From Desmodesmus armatus (lineage: Eukaryota > Chlorophyta > Chlorophyceae > Sphaeropleales > Scenedesmaceae): 64,000 nucleotides of DNA. The position numbers were made by a program, and so were the translations under genes. This document shows positions 1 through 10,699 of the stretch, piece by piece. Every line of letters starts with the position of its first letter. Position 1 is the stretch's first letter. The stretch covers positions 660,135 through 724,134 of the forward strand of contig VIIQ02000007.1 of assembly GCA_007449985.2 (NCBI GenBank), written 5' to 3'. The notes under the pieces were generated by a model. The model worked only from the letters and a program-made list of their open reading frames with translations. It had not been told where the DNA came from and did no database searches.

Positions 1-1587
1 AGAGCAGTTCAATTGACATAGCACTACTAAGTGCAAGCACGAAGTGCACCTGTAACTATCAATCGGGCAGCACATATGCACAAGCTCCAAACACAGAGCA
101 ATGTGTCACAGTGTTATCTAATGCACCTCACAGAATACACAAGTGCCGCTTCAGACACACAGATAACCTGCACACTGTACAGCTGGCAATACCAGCTGGT
201 AGCTGATGAGCCTCCATGCTTTTTAGTATCCATGCCAGACGGACAGACTATGATACAGTGGGGCTGGTGTGCACCATGATTCACTCCATCTACGCAACCA
301 CAGCAATGCGCAAAGCCCACAACATGCCAACTGACTCGCAGCAGATGACAGGACGACAGTAGAAGACAGGACTATGACTCATGTAAGAAGTCATGAAGAA
401 GGCATTTGCTGGCCACGGACAATGGCATAAACATCAACACGGCCCGGGGTCAACACTGGATTCACACTGTGAGTTTGACACCTGTTGTTTCTGGCAGTAT
501 CACTACTGATGCGCTATGTGACGTGTGAATCCTGCACACAACACATGTGGTGCTCCCCTGACTCAAAGATGCAGGGTGATAACTGCCAGCAGCACGCCTC
601 AGCCAAAAAGAAAACGTACACAAACCAGGCGGACTGCGCACAACCAACACTGCTTAGGCTGGCGAAACTCAGAAACGAATGACACTCAGTGACCACATTG
701 TAGTTTGGTAGGCAGCCCCACTGGCAACCATTGCGGCTGCAGCTATCTATAGGTGACCGTCGCTTAGGCTGATACAAGGACTACAAAAATACCAGGTCCA
801 GAAAAACATCATGCATGATGCTGTGCATGACACTGTCAACCTTGCAGTGTGAGAAAAGAGGGGAGGAGAAAGTGGAGCACCAGCAGAAGGTGGAGGAAGA
901 CCTTGGAGGCAGGGGTGGAAGGGGAAAAACACCAGTTCAACAAATTTCTAGGCTGGTGGTAGGCAGCAGCCGCACATGCCTTGTGCTCTGCAGTGCAGTT
1001 CTGGGAGGTGTCTCTCCCACCTCCCGCTTGACTGCCCACTGAAGTTCACCAATGGAATGAAAACTGCAGCGCCACAAAACTACACCAGCAACACCAGCAT
1101 TCAGCATTGGAGCTGAATGCTGAATGCTGACTGCCACTGTTCCAAATCATGACATGGTGGGTGGGCCACCAAACAAGGTGGGCAAACACAAAACACTACC
1201 AATTAGTCACAACCAGACACACTGCGGTCATTCGCCAGCTGACTGTTGCCACAGTTTGCCATAGTCGACCCACGCGCAGTCAAAGGCACTTGCACTCAAA
1301 TTGATGGGTGGCAGAATGCCTTTAATTGGGTGACTGAGAGCCATATCACTCACACATCAAACTGAAGGTGTCTTGCAGCCTCTCATGGGACTTTGACACT
1401 GTCAAGTAAACAGCACACAATGGGCAAACTAACCTGACCAGACCTTGATAAAGGGTTCATAAAGAGTACAGCGCAACTGCGCCTGACATGCGACACTGGC
1501 AGCACCTGGAACACAGGCTGAAAACAAGTCTGAGCTATCTAAGAATGCTGGGGCTGGCCAACCTCTGCAGTCAGTGCAGGGCTGCAC
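1..1587. other. No gene seen
   Basis: Only short, non-conserved open frames without family resemblance. A 14-bp inverted repeat at 1095-1129 is listed separately. This may be intergenic sequence or the 3' flank of the minus-strand gene at 1588-2449. Confidence 0.5.
1095..1129. repeat. Small perfect inverted repeat
   Basis: The arms CAGCATTCAGCATT (1095-1108) and AATGCTGAATGCTG (1116-1129) are exact reverse complements around a 7-base spacer, so a 14-bp hairpin can form. No gene context explains it. Confidence 0.6.
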
Positions 1588-2449
1588 CTACTTCAGGTCC
1601 TCAGGGTGACCACGCAGAAGCTTGCGTCCCCCCCAACGGTTGAACCCGCGCCTGCCAAACCCATGTCCATAGCCAGAAGGGAAGTTGCCGTCCCATCCAA
1701 AGCTGCCCAGACTATCCCATCCCCCATCGGCGTTGTTGATGTTTGCAGGGGCATTGGCAGCAGAGGCGGTGTTATCGGCGTGGGCCACAGTAGTGGTGTC
1801 AGCCTTGTCTGTGGTCAGAAGCTTGCGCCAGCCCAATCCGCCGTGATGGTGGTGGTGGTGGTGATGTCCATACCCACCATACCTACCATACCCCAGGCCA
1901 GTACCCCAACCGTAGGAAGGGTAGTAGTGGGTTCCCCAGCCACCATAATGGTCGGCCTTGTTTGCCTCGTCAGTGGTGTCAACCTCAGCGACCTTGTTGA
2001 TAGTGTCGACAGAGTTGATGTTAGCCACAACAGCAGCGGTATCGGTGGCCTTGACTGTGTTGGTGGTGTCAGCGGTGTTGATGTCAGCGATAACATCAGT
2101 GGTTTGTGGAGCCATTACAGTGTTGATGTTGGCAACAGCATCGGTGTCTTGCGTGGCCTTGACAGTGTTGATGTTGGCAACATCATCAGCATTTTTGGTA
2201 GCCAGCACGTTGCGGCCAGCCACAGGCTTGATGGGCCCTACTGCAGTCTGGTCGGTCTCACCTGCAGTGACATGCACAACAAAGCAGCTTCTCGGCTGGG
2301 TGTGCTAGACAAGGTCGATCCAATCGACAAGTCTTGCAAGTATGAACAGTTCAGCACAGGCTGGTTGCGACCTGAGCCAGCCTGAGCAAGCAAGGCTCAC
2401 CGTGAACCAAAACAAGCAGCAGAAGCGTGACCCAGCAAAAGAACAGCAT
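1588..2449 (-). CDS. Putative secreted His/Gly/Tyr-rich repeat protein
   Basis: Not a family I recognise. The proposed first exon (2449-2372) starts at ATG and encodes a classic hydrophobic signal peptide (MLFFCWVTLLLLVLVHG). A 67-base intron would join it in phase to exon 2 (2304-1588). A stronger donor consensus (GTGAGC, just upstream) exists but would not keep phase, so this junction is uncertain. After the signal come about four loose repeats built on A(N/D)IN(T/S)V with Thr/Asp-rich spacers, then a Gly/Tyr/Trp-rich stretch, a run of eight His, and two copies of a basic-leucine motif (WRKLL, GRKLL). The composition suggests an extracellular or cell-wall protein, and the His run could bind metal; both are inferences. 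The frame is supported by the repeats and by compositional consistency, not by homology. Confidence 0.5.
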
Positions 2450-5415
2450 GATTTGTTACTTGATGGCAAAAGAGTTTTGTCGAGGGCTTTTTGTGCTTGT
2501 CTCCGACAGCCTGGGTGATTGTTTCGAAGTTGGTCAAGAAGGCGGGAAGAGTGAAGGGAAATGATCAATGCCCACAGTGTGGTCGAATAACGTATCAACA
2601 CAGTGTTGCTTAAAAAAGCGTCAGTATAGTGACATATGCACGCCGCTGACAACACGTAGTCCAGCTCCACACGCAGCTGGCGGAAGAGCTGCGTGTGATA
2701 CGTGCACCTGTCGACACAACGCTACGTGTTTCTACATCATGTAGATCTTTCAGTGAAAGATCTGTCGCTCATTGGATTATTTCTCAAGTGCTCTCGTTGC
2801 TGGGTGTCGTTGATCCAAGCTGTACTGCTTGACCAGAGCATGTAGGTTTATGGGCCTCGATCTGAGCCAGTGATCACAACCATGCTGTAAGTTGCAGCAG
2901 ACGGCCTTGCTGCTTGGCCGAAACAAATGCTGCTATCAAAGATGTTGGAAGGGGAGATGGATCTACCGCTGCATCACGCTGCCTGTGATCACGCTGCATA
3001 TGTGCATCCCCTCTGTTTTGGGTACTTTCACCTCCAAGGAAGAAAATATCAATGGTGCCATCTTAATATTGAGCGGTTACACCTGCGAGCTGACAAACTG
3101 GAAACATCATTTGCAGAATAAAAACACCACCACACAAGTGCCTCAACTGCAGCAGCAGCTCCAATCAAAGGATGGCAACAATTGGCCTTGGAAAAAGCCC
3201 TGCTGAACCCGGGCAGTTGGGACCTAACCCACGCACAGTCAGCCACCTGCTGCATGTACTGCAAGGGAGATATAGCACATAATGGAGGAGCAGAAAAGGT
3301 GTGGAAGTAGGTACTTGATGACTAAACACAGATGCTGCAGAGGCCATCCCCAAACGGGCCCACATGCCACGTTGCTGTGCTGACACTCGCATGTGCAGAT
3401 CAGAGACGCAGTGAGATGGGCTGAAGTTGCCATGATGATGCGGACAGAGGACAAAGCAAAAATGTACCTGGCTGTGCTTAGGCTTTCTTCGCATCTGGCG
3501 ACCAAAGGCCCACGCGCCCCCAATGCGAAACTATCATCAATATGGTTGAGCAAACTCCAAACAACGGAGCTGAGCGCACCAGACACACAAGACAGAGGGT
3601 GCGTGCTGTATATACCAACAGGCGATCAAGTGCAGTCAGGTCATGACTCTCAGACACTCACAGTCCCTGCCAGCACACACGCGCACCCACAACCCGGCTT
3701 GCAGTGCGCCCCACCATCCGCTGCACAGCAACGTCAACCTGCGTGGGACACAAGGCGCAAAAACATCAAAACGTAATCCTGCGCATGCCAAAGGATGCAG
3801 CCTTCTCCACACAGAATCAGCACACTCTGCGTGCATGACGAGCGGCGGCACAGGACACAGTACTTGCAGGAAATCCAACCTCCCCCTCCCCAAGCACCAC
3901 ACACACATGCACATATCTGAAACAGACACACCTATGCATAAGAGTTGCAGTCATTGACTGTCCCTGTCACACTTTCAGGTGGACGCAGACATGGTTTACA
4001 TGATGCCACAGTGTGTAGAGCATCATGATGCTGCGCACGCTTCATGACAGTGAATGCACTGCCACAAAGCCACCTGTTTGTGCTCCCACTCTAAACGACA
4101 CAAGTGTCTATTCAAGGTAGGAGGGACAAAACCATCTTCACCACACTAGCACTAGCATCACAAGTGATGCTGAAAGCTACATCCGCATGCAGCGTGCCGT
4201 TGGAGCATCATGTCTGCATAATGAAAGCAGCAGAGACACACACGCACTCTTGCAAATTCACAGACATGTGTAGTGCTGCAGTTGCAAGTGCGGTTGCAGC
4301 GGGGCACCACTGCACCACACCCACCCTTCAATAGGACATAAGGAATGACGACATGACACTTAGACACCCCCACCACACCACTACTTGAAATACGCCCGGT
4401 CAAAGCAACATCCTGGCTGGATTGCTACCGGCTGTGGGTCATGACCCAAACAAACAACAAACCCCCCAAAGTCAAGTGGTTTGGTTCCGCCACAACCACA
4501 GAAACCAGTGCTAAACAGAGCTCCACCGGTGCCTCTTCAGCTTCACTAAAAGCTCAACGGCAGCAAGAAATGCAAGATAGGCTTGATTGTGCTCCGGGGC
4601 GTGTCAAACAAGACTAACACCACTGCATTTGTGGGACACACAGCCCTGTAATGCAATTGGGCGCAGTGCAACACTCTGGTGTGCCAACCAAACCTAGCCA
4701 GCATCAATCACGCAGAACCGTCACAGTGAAACGCGTAGGCTGACTAATGCCCAGAGGTGGCTTAGTCAAGACGCGCCTGGCAGCCTGAATCCTTAAGTAA
4801 AACACAAACAACAAAACAGCAAATCAGGTTCTTGTCGCACACAGGAATGGATTGGTTTTGGGGGCCACAGGCAGCAGTGACATGAGCCTGCAAGGCAGGC
4901 AGTTGACAACTGCTGCAGCGCAGCCCCTCTCACATGCTCCACCACAAGCACAATACCTGCAGCACGCACAAGCAGCCCACCCTCCCGCCCCAAGGGCCAA
5001 GACACCTTCACCAAATGCGTGAGTACTAATGCAACCGGCCGGCGTTGCAGCCAAGCCTCTGCCTGACCCTGCCGCACTGCAGTGACTGCACCACCGCCTG
5101 CAAGCAAACAGTCCTGCTTGTCCAACACGCGCCTAAGCGACTGCGGAACAAAGTTCAAGTGCTTGATGCGACACTTAGGCCGCTGCTGTCGAGAAAACAC
5201 AAAACCCTGCTTGCCGGCTCTTACAGGGGTTCAGGGGAAGGCATGCAACCTGCACTGCAAACCTTGCACCCTCACCCACGCAGCCCAACCGTCACCAACA
5301 AACAACAATTGACAACATGAAAAGTCAAGGTAGAGCTATGCCGGCCCTAGTGAGGCCCACACTGCCTTGAACGGCACACATGCCCATCTGGGCTTGTGTG
5401 CAAATTGCCCCACCC
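2450..5415. other. No convincing gene
   Basis: About 3 kb of moderate-GC sequence with short open frames on both strands, none with domain-like features or coherent splice structure. A near-perfect palindrome built from AGATCTTTCA and TGAAAGATCT lies at 2743-2763. Confidence 0.5.
2743..2763. repeat. Palindrome, 10-bp arms
   Basis: AGATCTTTCA and TGAAAGATCT flank a single central base. Symmetry is perfect. Function unknown; it lies about 300 bases upstream of the His-rich gene's ATG. Confidence 0.6.
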
Positions 5416-5420
5416 TTACA
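5416..5420 (-). terminator. Putative TGTAA poly(A) signal, AP2 gene
   Basis: TTACA on the plus strand reads TGTAA on the minus strand, about 290 bases past the AP2-gene stop at 5712. TGTAA is the usual chlorophyte polyadenylation signal. Confidence 0.5.
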
Positions 5421-5711
5421 TAAGACCCCACATCAACAGGTCCCCGCACTTTTGACCAACCAGCCCACGAGCAGCAAATACAGTCCCACCGACACCTCAC
5501 ACATCAGCACGACTTCAAGGTCAAAACATCATGACCAGAGTGCCAGCAGCTGGACAACCTCTACCACCAGGCCACTGCTCCCAAGCCAGCAGACAAACGC
5601 TGCCTCTCCCTTGCATGCCCCAGCCCCAACACACCAATCCATGGCAGTTGGATACCCACAGACACCAGCAGCACACCCGTAAAACACGAGCACCGACACC
5701 CCGCCAGAACA

Positions 5712-8700
5712 TCAGCAGCTGGGCAGGTCCACCGCCATGTTGCTGGACTCCTGCAGGCTCTTGCTGGCACCCTGAGACGCACAGCTGCCGCCTGCTGCTG
5801 CTGCTGCTGCTGCAGGGCTGGCACCAACCTCCCCACCCTCGGTCCCTGCAGCCGCCGCCCTGCGCATGCTGCGGCGGGGCTGCTTGGCTGGGCGCTCACC
5901 TCCACCCACACCCTCCTGCTGCGCCACCTCCCGCACCGCCTGCTGCTTGCGCTTGGCTTGGCGTGGTGCACAGACGCCACCACTCTTCTGCTGCTTTGCA
6001 GGAACATGCGCGTCCTCTGCTGGCGCTGTGGCACCAGCTGCTGTGGTGTCAGCAACGCCGTCGGCTGCTGTGACGGCTGCTGCAGCAGCATCAGTGGCCT
6101 GCTCAGCCTGTGGTGAAGGTGCAGCATCAGCAGCAGCCTGCTCTTGCTGTGCAGGACCCAGCATGAGCTCATCATGCTGGTTATCTTGCTGTTCCTGCTG
6201 CTCCTCTGATTGCTGTGTGGCATGAGTCGGCTGCAGCTTTGCTCCCATTAGCTGCTTCTGCAGGCCCAGCAGCTGGTGATACGTGACCAGCAGCAGCAGC
6301 TGCTGGGTCTCCTTGGTGAGCCCAGCCTTCTCCGCTAGCTGCACTGTCATCATGACCTCAGCCTCCGAGGAGGGGGTGCGCAGCATGTGGCGGCGCAGCA
6401 CACAAATCGGTGAACCCTCCCCCTTGCCTCCATCCTCCTGCTGCTGCTGCTGCTTTAGCTCTGCTGCTTGCTCGTCTGCAACAGCAGCAGGCTGCTCTGG
6501 CTGGTCTGTGGCATCAGCAGCAGCTGGCGGCTTCTCCTGTTCCTGTATTTGCTGTTGCTGCTTGGCCAGCGGCTGTGGCTGCTGCTTGCCAGCCGAAGAT
6601 GCCAGGATGGCTGCCAACACTACTGCTGGGTCGTCCACCACTGCCCCCCGACCACCCCTGGGACCCACACCTGCCCTCCCTCCCTTCAGTGAGGCGCCGC
6701 CTGCTGCCACAGCTGCAGCCGCCGCTGCTGCCGCCGCCTCCGCCGCTGCAGCTGCCTCGGCCGCAGCAGACTTGCAAGCAGCATGGCGCCTGGGGCTATG
6801 CACCTCTGCCTGCCTACCCGGCTGCTTGGATGCCGCCCCGGCTGCTGCTGCTGCCGTCGCTGCCATAGGAGGCGGGCAGTCAGCAAGCGTAGCTGTCGCC
6901 TTGCTGCTGCGCGTCTGCTGTGCTGCGCCCTCCGCCCCTGCTGCTGTGGGTACCGCAGTCACAAGCTCGTGCAGCTGCCCACACAGTGTTGCTGCCACCT
7001 CTTCTTCCTCCTCTAGCACTGCTGCTGCTGCCAACAAAGCATCCATGCTGGATCCACTGCTAGACCTGTGCACCCGCTGCTCATGCAGCCGCGTCAGCAG
7101 GTGCTGCTGCAGCGTCTTGGGCGGCTCACGAGCCTGCCTCTGCCCGCTGCTGCTGCTGCCTGCGCGCGCTGCTGCCGCTGCTGCTTTGCCACTGCTGCTG
7201 CCGCCACCTACTGCTGCTGCGCCCGCTCCACTAGCAGGGCTGCTGAGGCTGCTGGCCCCGTCAGCACCAGTTGGCGAGCAGGTTCTGCTGCGCTGCTGCC
7301 GCGGTGCATCCTTGACTGGACTGCTGCTAGGTGTTGCCGCCGTCGCCGCCGCCGCTGCTGCTAGGGCGCCATCAACATCCATCTCCTCTTGCTGCTGCTC
7401 AGAGCCCTGGTGCTGGGTCAGCCTCTGCTGCCGCTGTGTCCCCTCCTGCTGCTGCTGCTGCTGCTGCTGCTGTGCTGGCAGGCTGCTAGACCAGGCCTGC
7501 TCCAGCCCTGCACCAGCGCCCTGTCGCTGCTGCACAGGCCCCACATTGGACGCATCTGCATCTACATCTGCCTCCTCACAGCCGCCCTCCGAGTGCCCGG
7601 CACTACCAGAGTTGGAGGCATCCGTACCAGCACCACCAGCTGCTGCTGCTGCTGCATGCCCCTGCAGGTTCCCATCAGCTTCAGGGAGGCCTGAGGCGGC
7701 GCCACCAGCAACACCAGCGCTGCTGGGATCCTGCTGCTGCTGCTGCCCGAAAGCTGGCAAGCCCATGCGCATCCGCTGGGTGGGCGCCCCAAACAGAGTG
7801 CTGGAGGCGGCCTGGGCCTTGCGACGGGACCAGTCGTCGTACACCTTCTGCAGGGCTGGCTGCTTGGGCAGCAGCTCCTGCATGTAAAAGAACAGTGGTG
7901 CACAGGTGTGCATGAGACATGTGAATGACGTATATGCATCTCAGGGAGCACCACTCAGTCAAAGTCTGGTTGCCAGGCCTAATTTTGCATGTCTGTTCAC
8001 ATGATGCAGCACACTACAAGCGTGGCCAGCAGGAAGCCCTGAGCCATGTTCACCTGCATGTGCTGCTGCAGGTGTGCCTGCAGCTCCTCCAGGGGCAGCA
8101 GCAGCAGCTTGTCCCCGTTCTCACGCACACGCAGCTCCTTGTGCAGCTTGAGGTCCTCAGCATACTCGTTCAGAGGGAAGTTGGTCTTGGCTGCAGACCA
8201 AACAAGGGACCGGGAGAGAGGCACATGAGGAACATGCAGGAACGTGGGTCAGACAACGCCAGCAGGAATCATGCACAGCGGCTGTTGAGCAGCCAAGGGC
8301 CCTTGTGTTGCACTTGGCATGAGTGCATGGCTGGATTGTCAGCTGCCACTATGCACAACAAGGTGGCGGTGGTGCACTGACCGCACCAGCACCAGGGCTA
8401 TGCACGAACTCAGCTCAAACGGCAACACCAGCAAAACCCCTGTGCAGCGACTCACCCATGGTACCCCTGAGCTGCACCAGCTTCTTGTCGTAGGCACGTG
8501 CCGCCTCAGTGGGCTGGGAGAAGTAGCCCATGAATATCTTGCGGTTGTTGTGCCCCACCTGAGCCCTCCAGCGGTTGTTCTTGCGGTCCCAGAACACACC
8601 CCTGCCGCACCAAGCAGACACATGCAGCACACAGCAGCACCAACACGTCATGTGAGCGACTTGGGCCACGATACTACTAGGGCAGCGTACTACTTTGTGA

Positions 8701-9558
8701 TGGTCGTGCTGATTGATTCAGCAAGCCGCAGGTGAAATGGGCCTACGGCTACTGCTGTGCAGTGCTGGGTGGTGTGTGCTGGGCTGTGGCCCAGCGTGTG
8801 GCTGGCCATTGTCAGCATTATTTCCTTGCCAATGACTTTGGTAGCGCAAGGGGTACTTGGCAGAGGGCCACAGCCCATGCTGCAGGACTGCTGTTGCCAT
8901 GCTGTTGACTGCAGCTGCTGCTTGGAAACAAGATCAGCACAGCCGTACCTGTAGGTGGACTTGGTGTTGTATGATCCACGGCTGCTGGCCTTTCCTGGTG
9001 GTTTCAGCCTGCTGCCTGCCTGCTGTGCTGCTGCTGTTGTGTGTTTCATGAACCCTGCTGCATGTGCTGCAGAGTCCATCACGTAGCCGGTGTTGCTTGT
9101 GTCACCGCTGCTGAACTGCTCTAGTAAAGGCAGGGAGCCGTTGAGCTGTCCTGCAGCTCCTGCTGCAGCACCTGCTGCAAAGGCAGCGGCCACTAGCTGC
9201 AGCTCCCTGCTGTCTGCCAAGTGAGGAAGGCCCGCAGACTGCCAGCTGTGGCCATGCCAGCTGCTGCAACGTCTGTTGCTGACGGCACGTTTTTGACGTT
9301 TGGCAGCTGCTGGTTGGGCATGAAGAGGGCCAAAGCACTCTGCAGCAGTAGATCTTGTTGAGTGGTGCTGGGCTCCTGCTGCAGAGGGGTACTGCTGGGT
9401 TGCTGCTGCTGGCTGCCAGAACTGGTCTTGGCCGGTGCTTCTGCTGTTGCTGATGGCTCGATTGACTGATTCTGCAATGCTTCAGCCTGCTCAGCTTCCT
9501 GCCGAGGCAACGGGTCACATGCTGATTCCCCCGCTGCTGCTGCCTGGGGGTCCTCCAT
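5712..9558 (-). CDS. AP2-domain transcription factor with long poly-Gln/Ala tail
   Basis: Encodes a DNA-binding protein with one AP2/ERF-type domain assembled from three exons. Exon 2 ends at 8949 (..KSTY), exon 3 is 8601-8456 (GVFWDRKNNRWRAQVG, MGYF, AARAYDKK), and exon 4 is 8190-8054 (AKTNFPLNEY). YRGV, the WRA core, AARAYD and the LRG...NFP end are the expected AP2 landmarks, and phases match at all three joins. Exon 1 starts at ATG 9558. Its junction with exon 2, somewhere between about 9300 and 9205, could not be fixed. The last exon (7877-5712) starts with a short conserved-looking stretch (ELLPKQPALQKVYDDW) and continues as ~700 residues rich in Gln, Ala and Ser encoded by CAG runs, resembling an activation domain. 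Its role is presumably nuclear gene regulation; the target genes cannot be inferred. Some other helix-rich reading of VYDDW is possible, but the AP2 call is solid. Confidence 0.85.
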
Positions 9559-9805
9559 AGTTGCAATGCCTGCGGGTCAGGGAAGGGAGGATCGGCCTAG
9601 GCTCAATCGGCAGTGCCTTTATGCAATATCGACTGAACCATCACTAACTTTGTTGTTCCACTACCTTGACGTCATGGGCAGCAAGGCAGGTGTGGTGACC
9701 ATCTAGGTACTGCTACTCCCCACACCCACTTTGACTGCAGGAGCAAGAGACCTGCTGGCCGGCCAGTCGCAAAGCAGACATCCCCCAATTATCCCGCTAC
9801 TCACG
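9559..9805 (-). promoter_or_regulatory. Probable 5' leader intron of the AP2 gene
   Basis: On the minus strand a good donor (GAAAC|GTGAGTAGC, exon end 9805) and a good acceptor (CCCGCAG|GCATTG, exon start 9569) bracket 9570-9804, and the start ATG lies 11 bases after the acceptor. The leader exon upstream of 9805 shows no ATG in frame. Confidence 0.45.
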
Positions 9806-10699
9806 TTTCTGCCCGCTCTTCTGGCTGTATGCGGCAAGCGAGGTGGTCCCTACGCACAGTCCTGCCACTCGCTGCTGGCTCCTCGCTGTCTGACGCCGTG
9901 ATGCTTGAACACTGCAGCTGTCTTAACCAAAGCTGTGAATGTGGGGGCTCACAGGAGACCTGAGAGTAGCAGGACGCGTAGCCTGCAGTGCTGGGACCTG
10001 ACTCTGTTGATGAAAATGCCACCCACGGCCACTACAGGCGCTGCAGATGGATCAAGACATGGACTCCTGTTCTCTGGAAGCGGCTGCCGGTGGGCTGAGC
10101 ACTGACGGATACAGGGAAGGCACCGCAGGTGAGGTGGGCGGTGGTGCTCCGCTCAAGCAGCTAACGGATGATTCTACCACTGCAATGCTGAGCATTGATG
10201 CTTCTGGGCGCTGTTATCGTTCCCGAAGGACTCGGTAACTCCGCAGGTCCCTACCAACCAAACCCTGATGCCCGAAACCAAAGGTAGAACAGACGTCCAC
10301 AGCAGTCTTGTATGAATGAGCATCACGCCTCTTGCATGCACCGTGCTGTGCTGGCTGCACAATGGCGGCTGGGAAGGGGCCAGTTGGTGCTGATCTAGGT
10401 TTACCGCAGCCAGGGAGACCCAGCAAGTTGGCCGGGACTTGCAGTCAGGGAGAGACAGGCAGCAGCCATGCCACATACGTTTTGACCATCCAAGAGGTGT
10501 TGGCGTATCATCAGTAACCACCCGATCAGACACCTGGGCCGATCGGACACCTGGGTGCTCCTTACCATCTCATCTGTCACCTCAGCTGGCAGATGACTGT
10601 TGGCATTGTCACCAGAAAACGTCACCTTGCAAACATGTCACACCAATAAGCTTTGACAACACAGCCTTCACCCACCAACAGCACCTGCAGGCCCCCTGG
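9806..10699. other. Intergenic: AP2 leader/promoter and glycosyltransferase 3' flank
   Basis: No supported gene. A plus-strand frame from ATG 10047 (MDQDMDSCSLEAAAGG) is open for 63 codons but has no family or splice support. Two near-identical copies of a 16-base unit (CGATCGGACACCTGGG type) lie at about 10522-10555. Confidence 0.45.

Noticed and set aside
4793..5200. 135-codon minus-strand frame
   Set aside because: No recognisable motifs, and composition is unlike the confirmed genes.
6283..7887. 534-codon plus-strand open frame opposite the AP2 gene
   Set aside because: It is the antisense reading of CAG runs (poly Cys/Ala/Ser) with no domain; the minus strand has a phase-consistent AP2 gene.
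10047..10238. Small plus-strand gene starting MDQDMDSCSLEA
   Set aside because: No repeat, domain or splice support; it lies in the probable upstream region of the AP2 gene.
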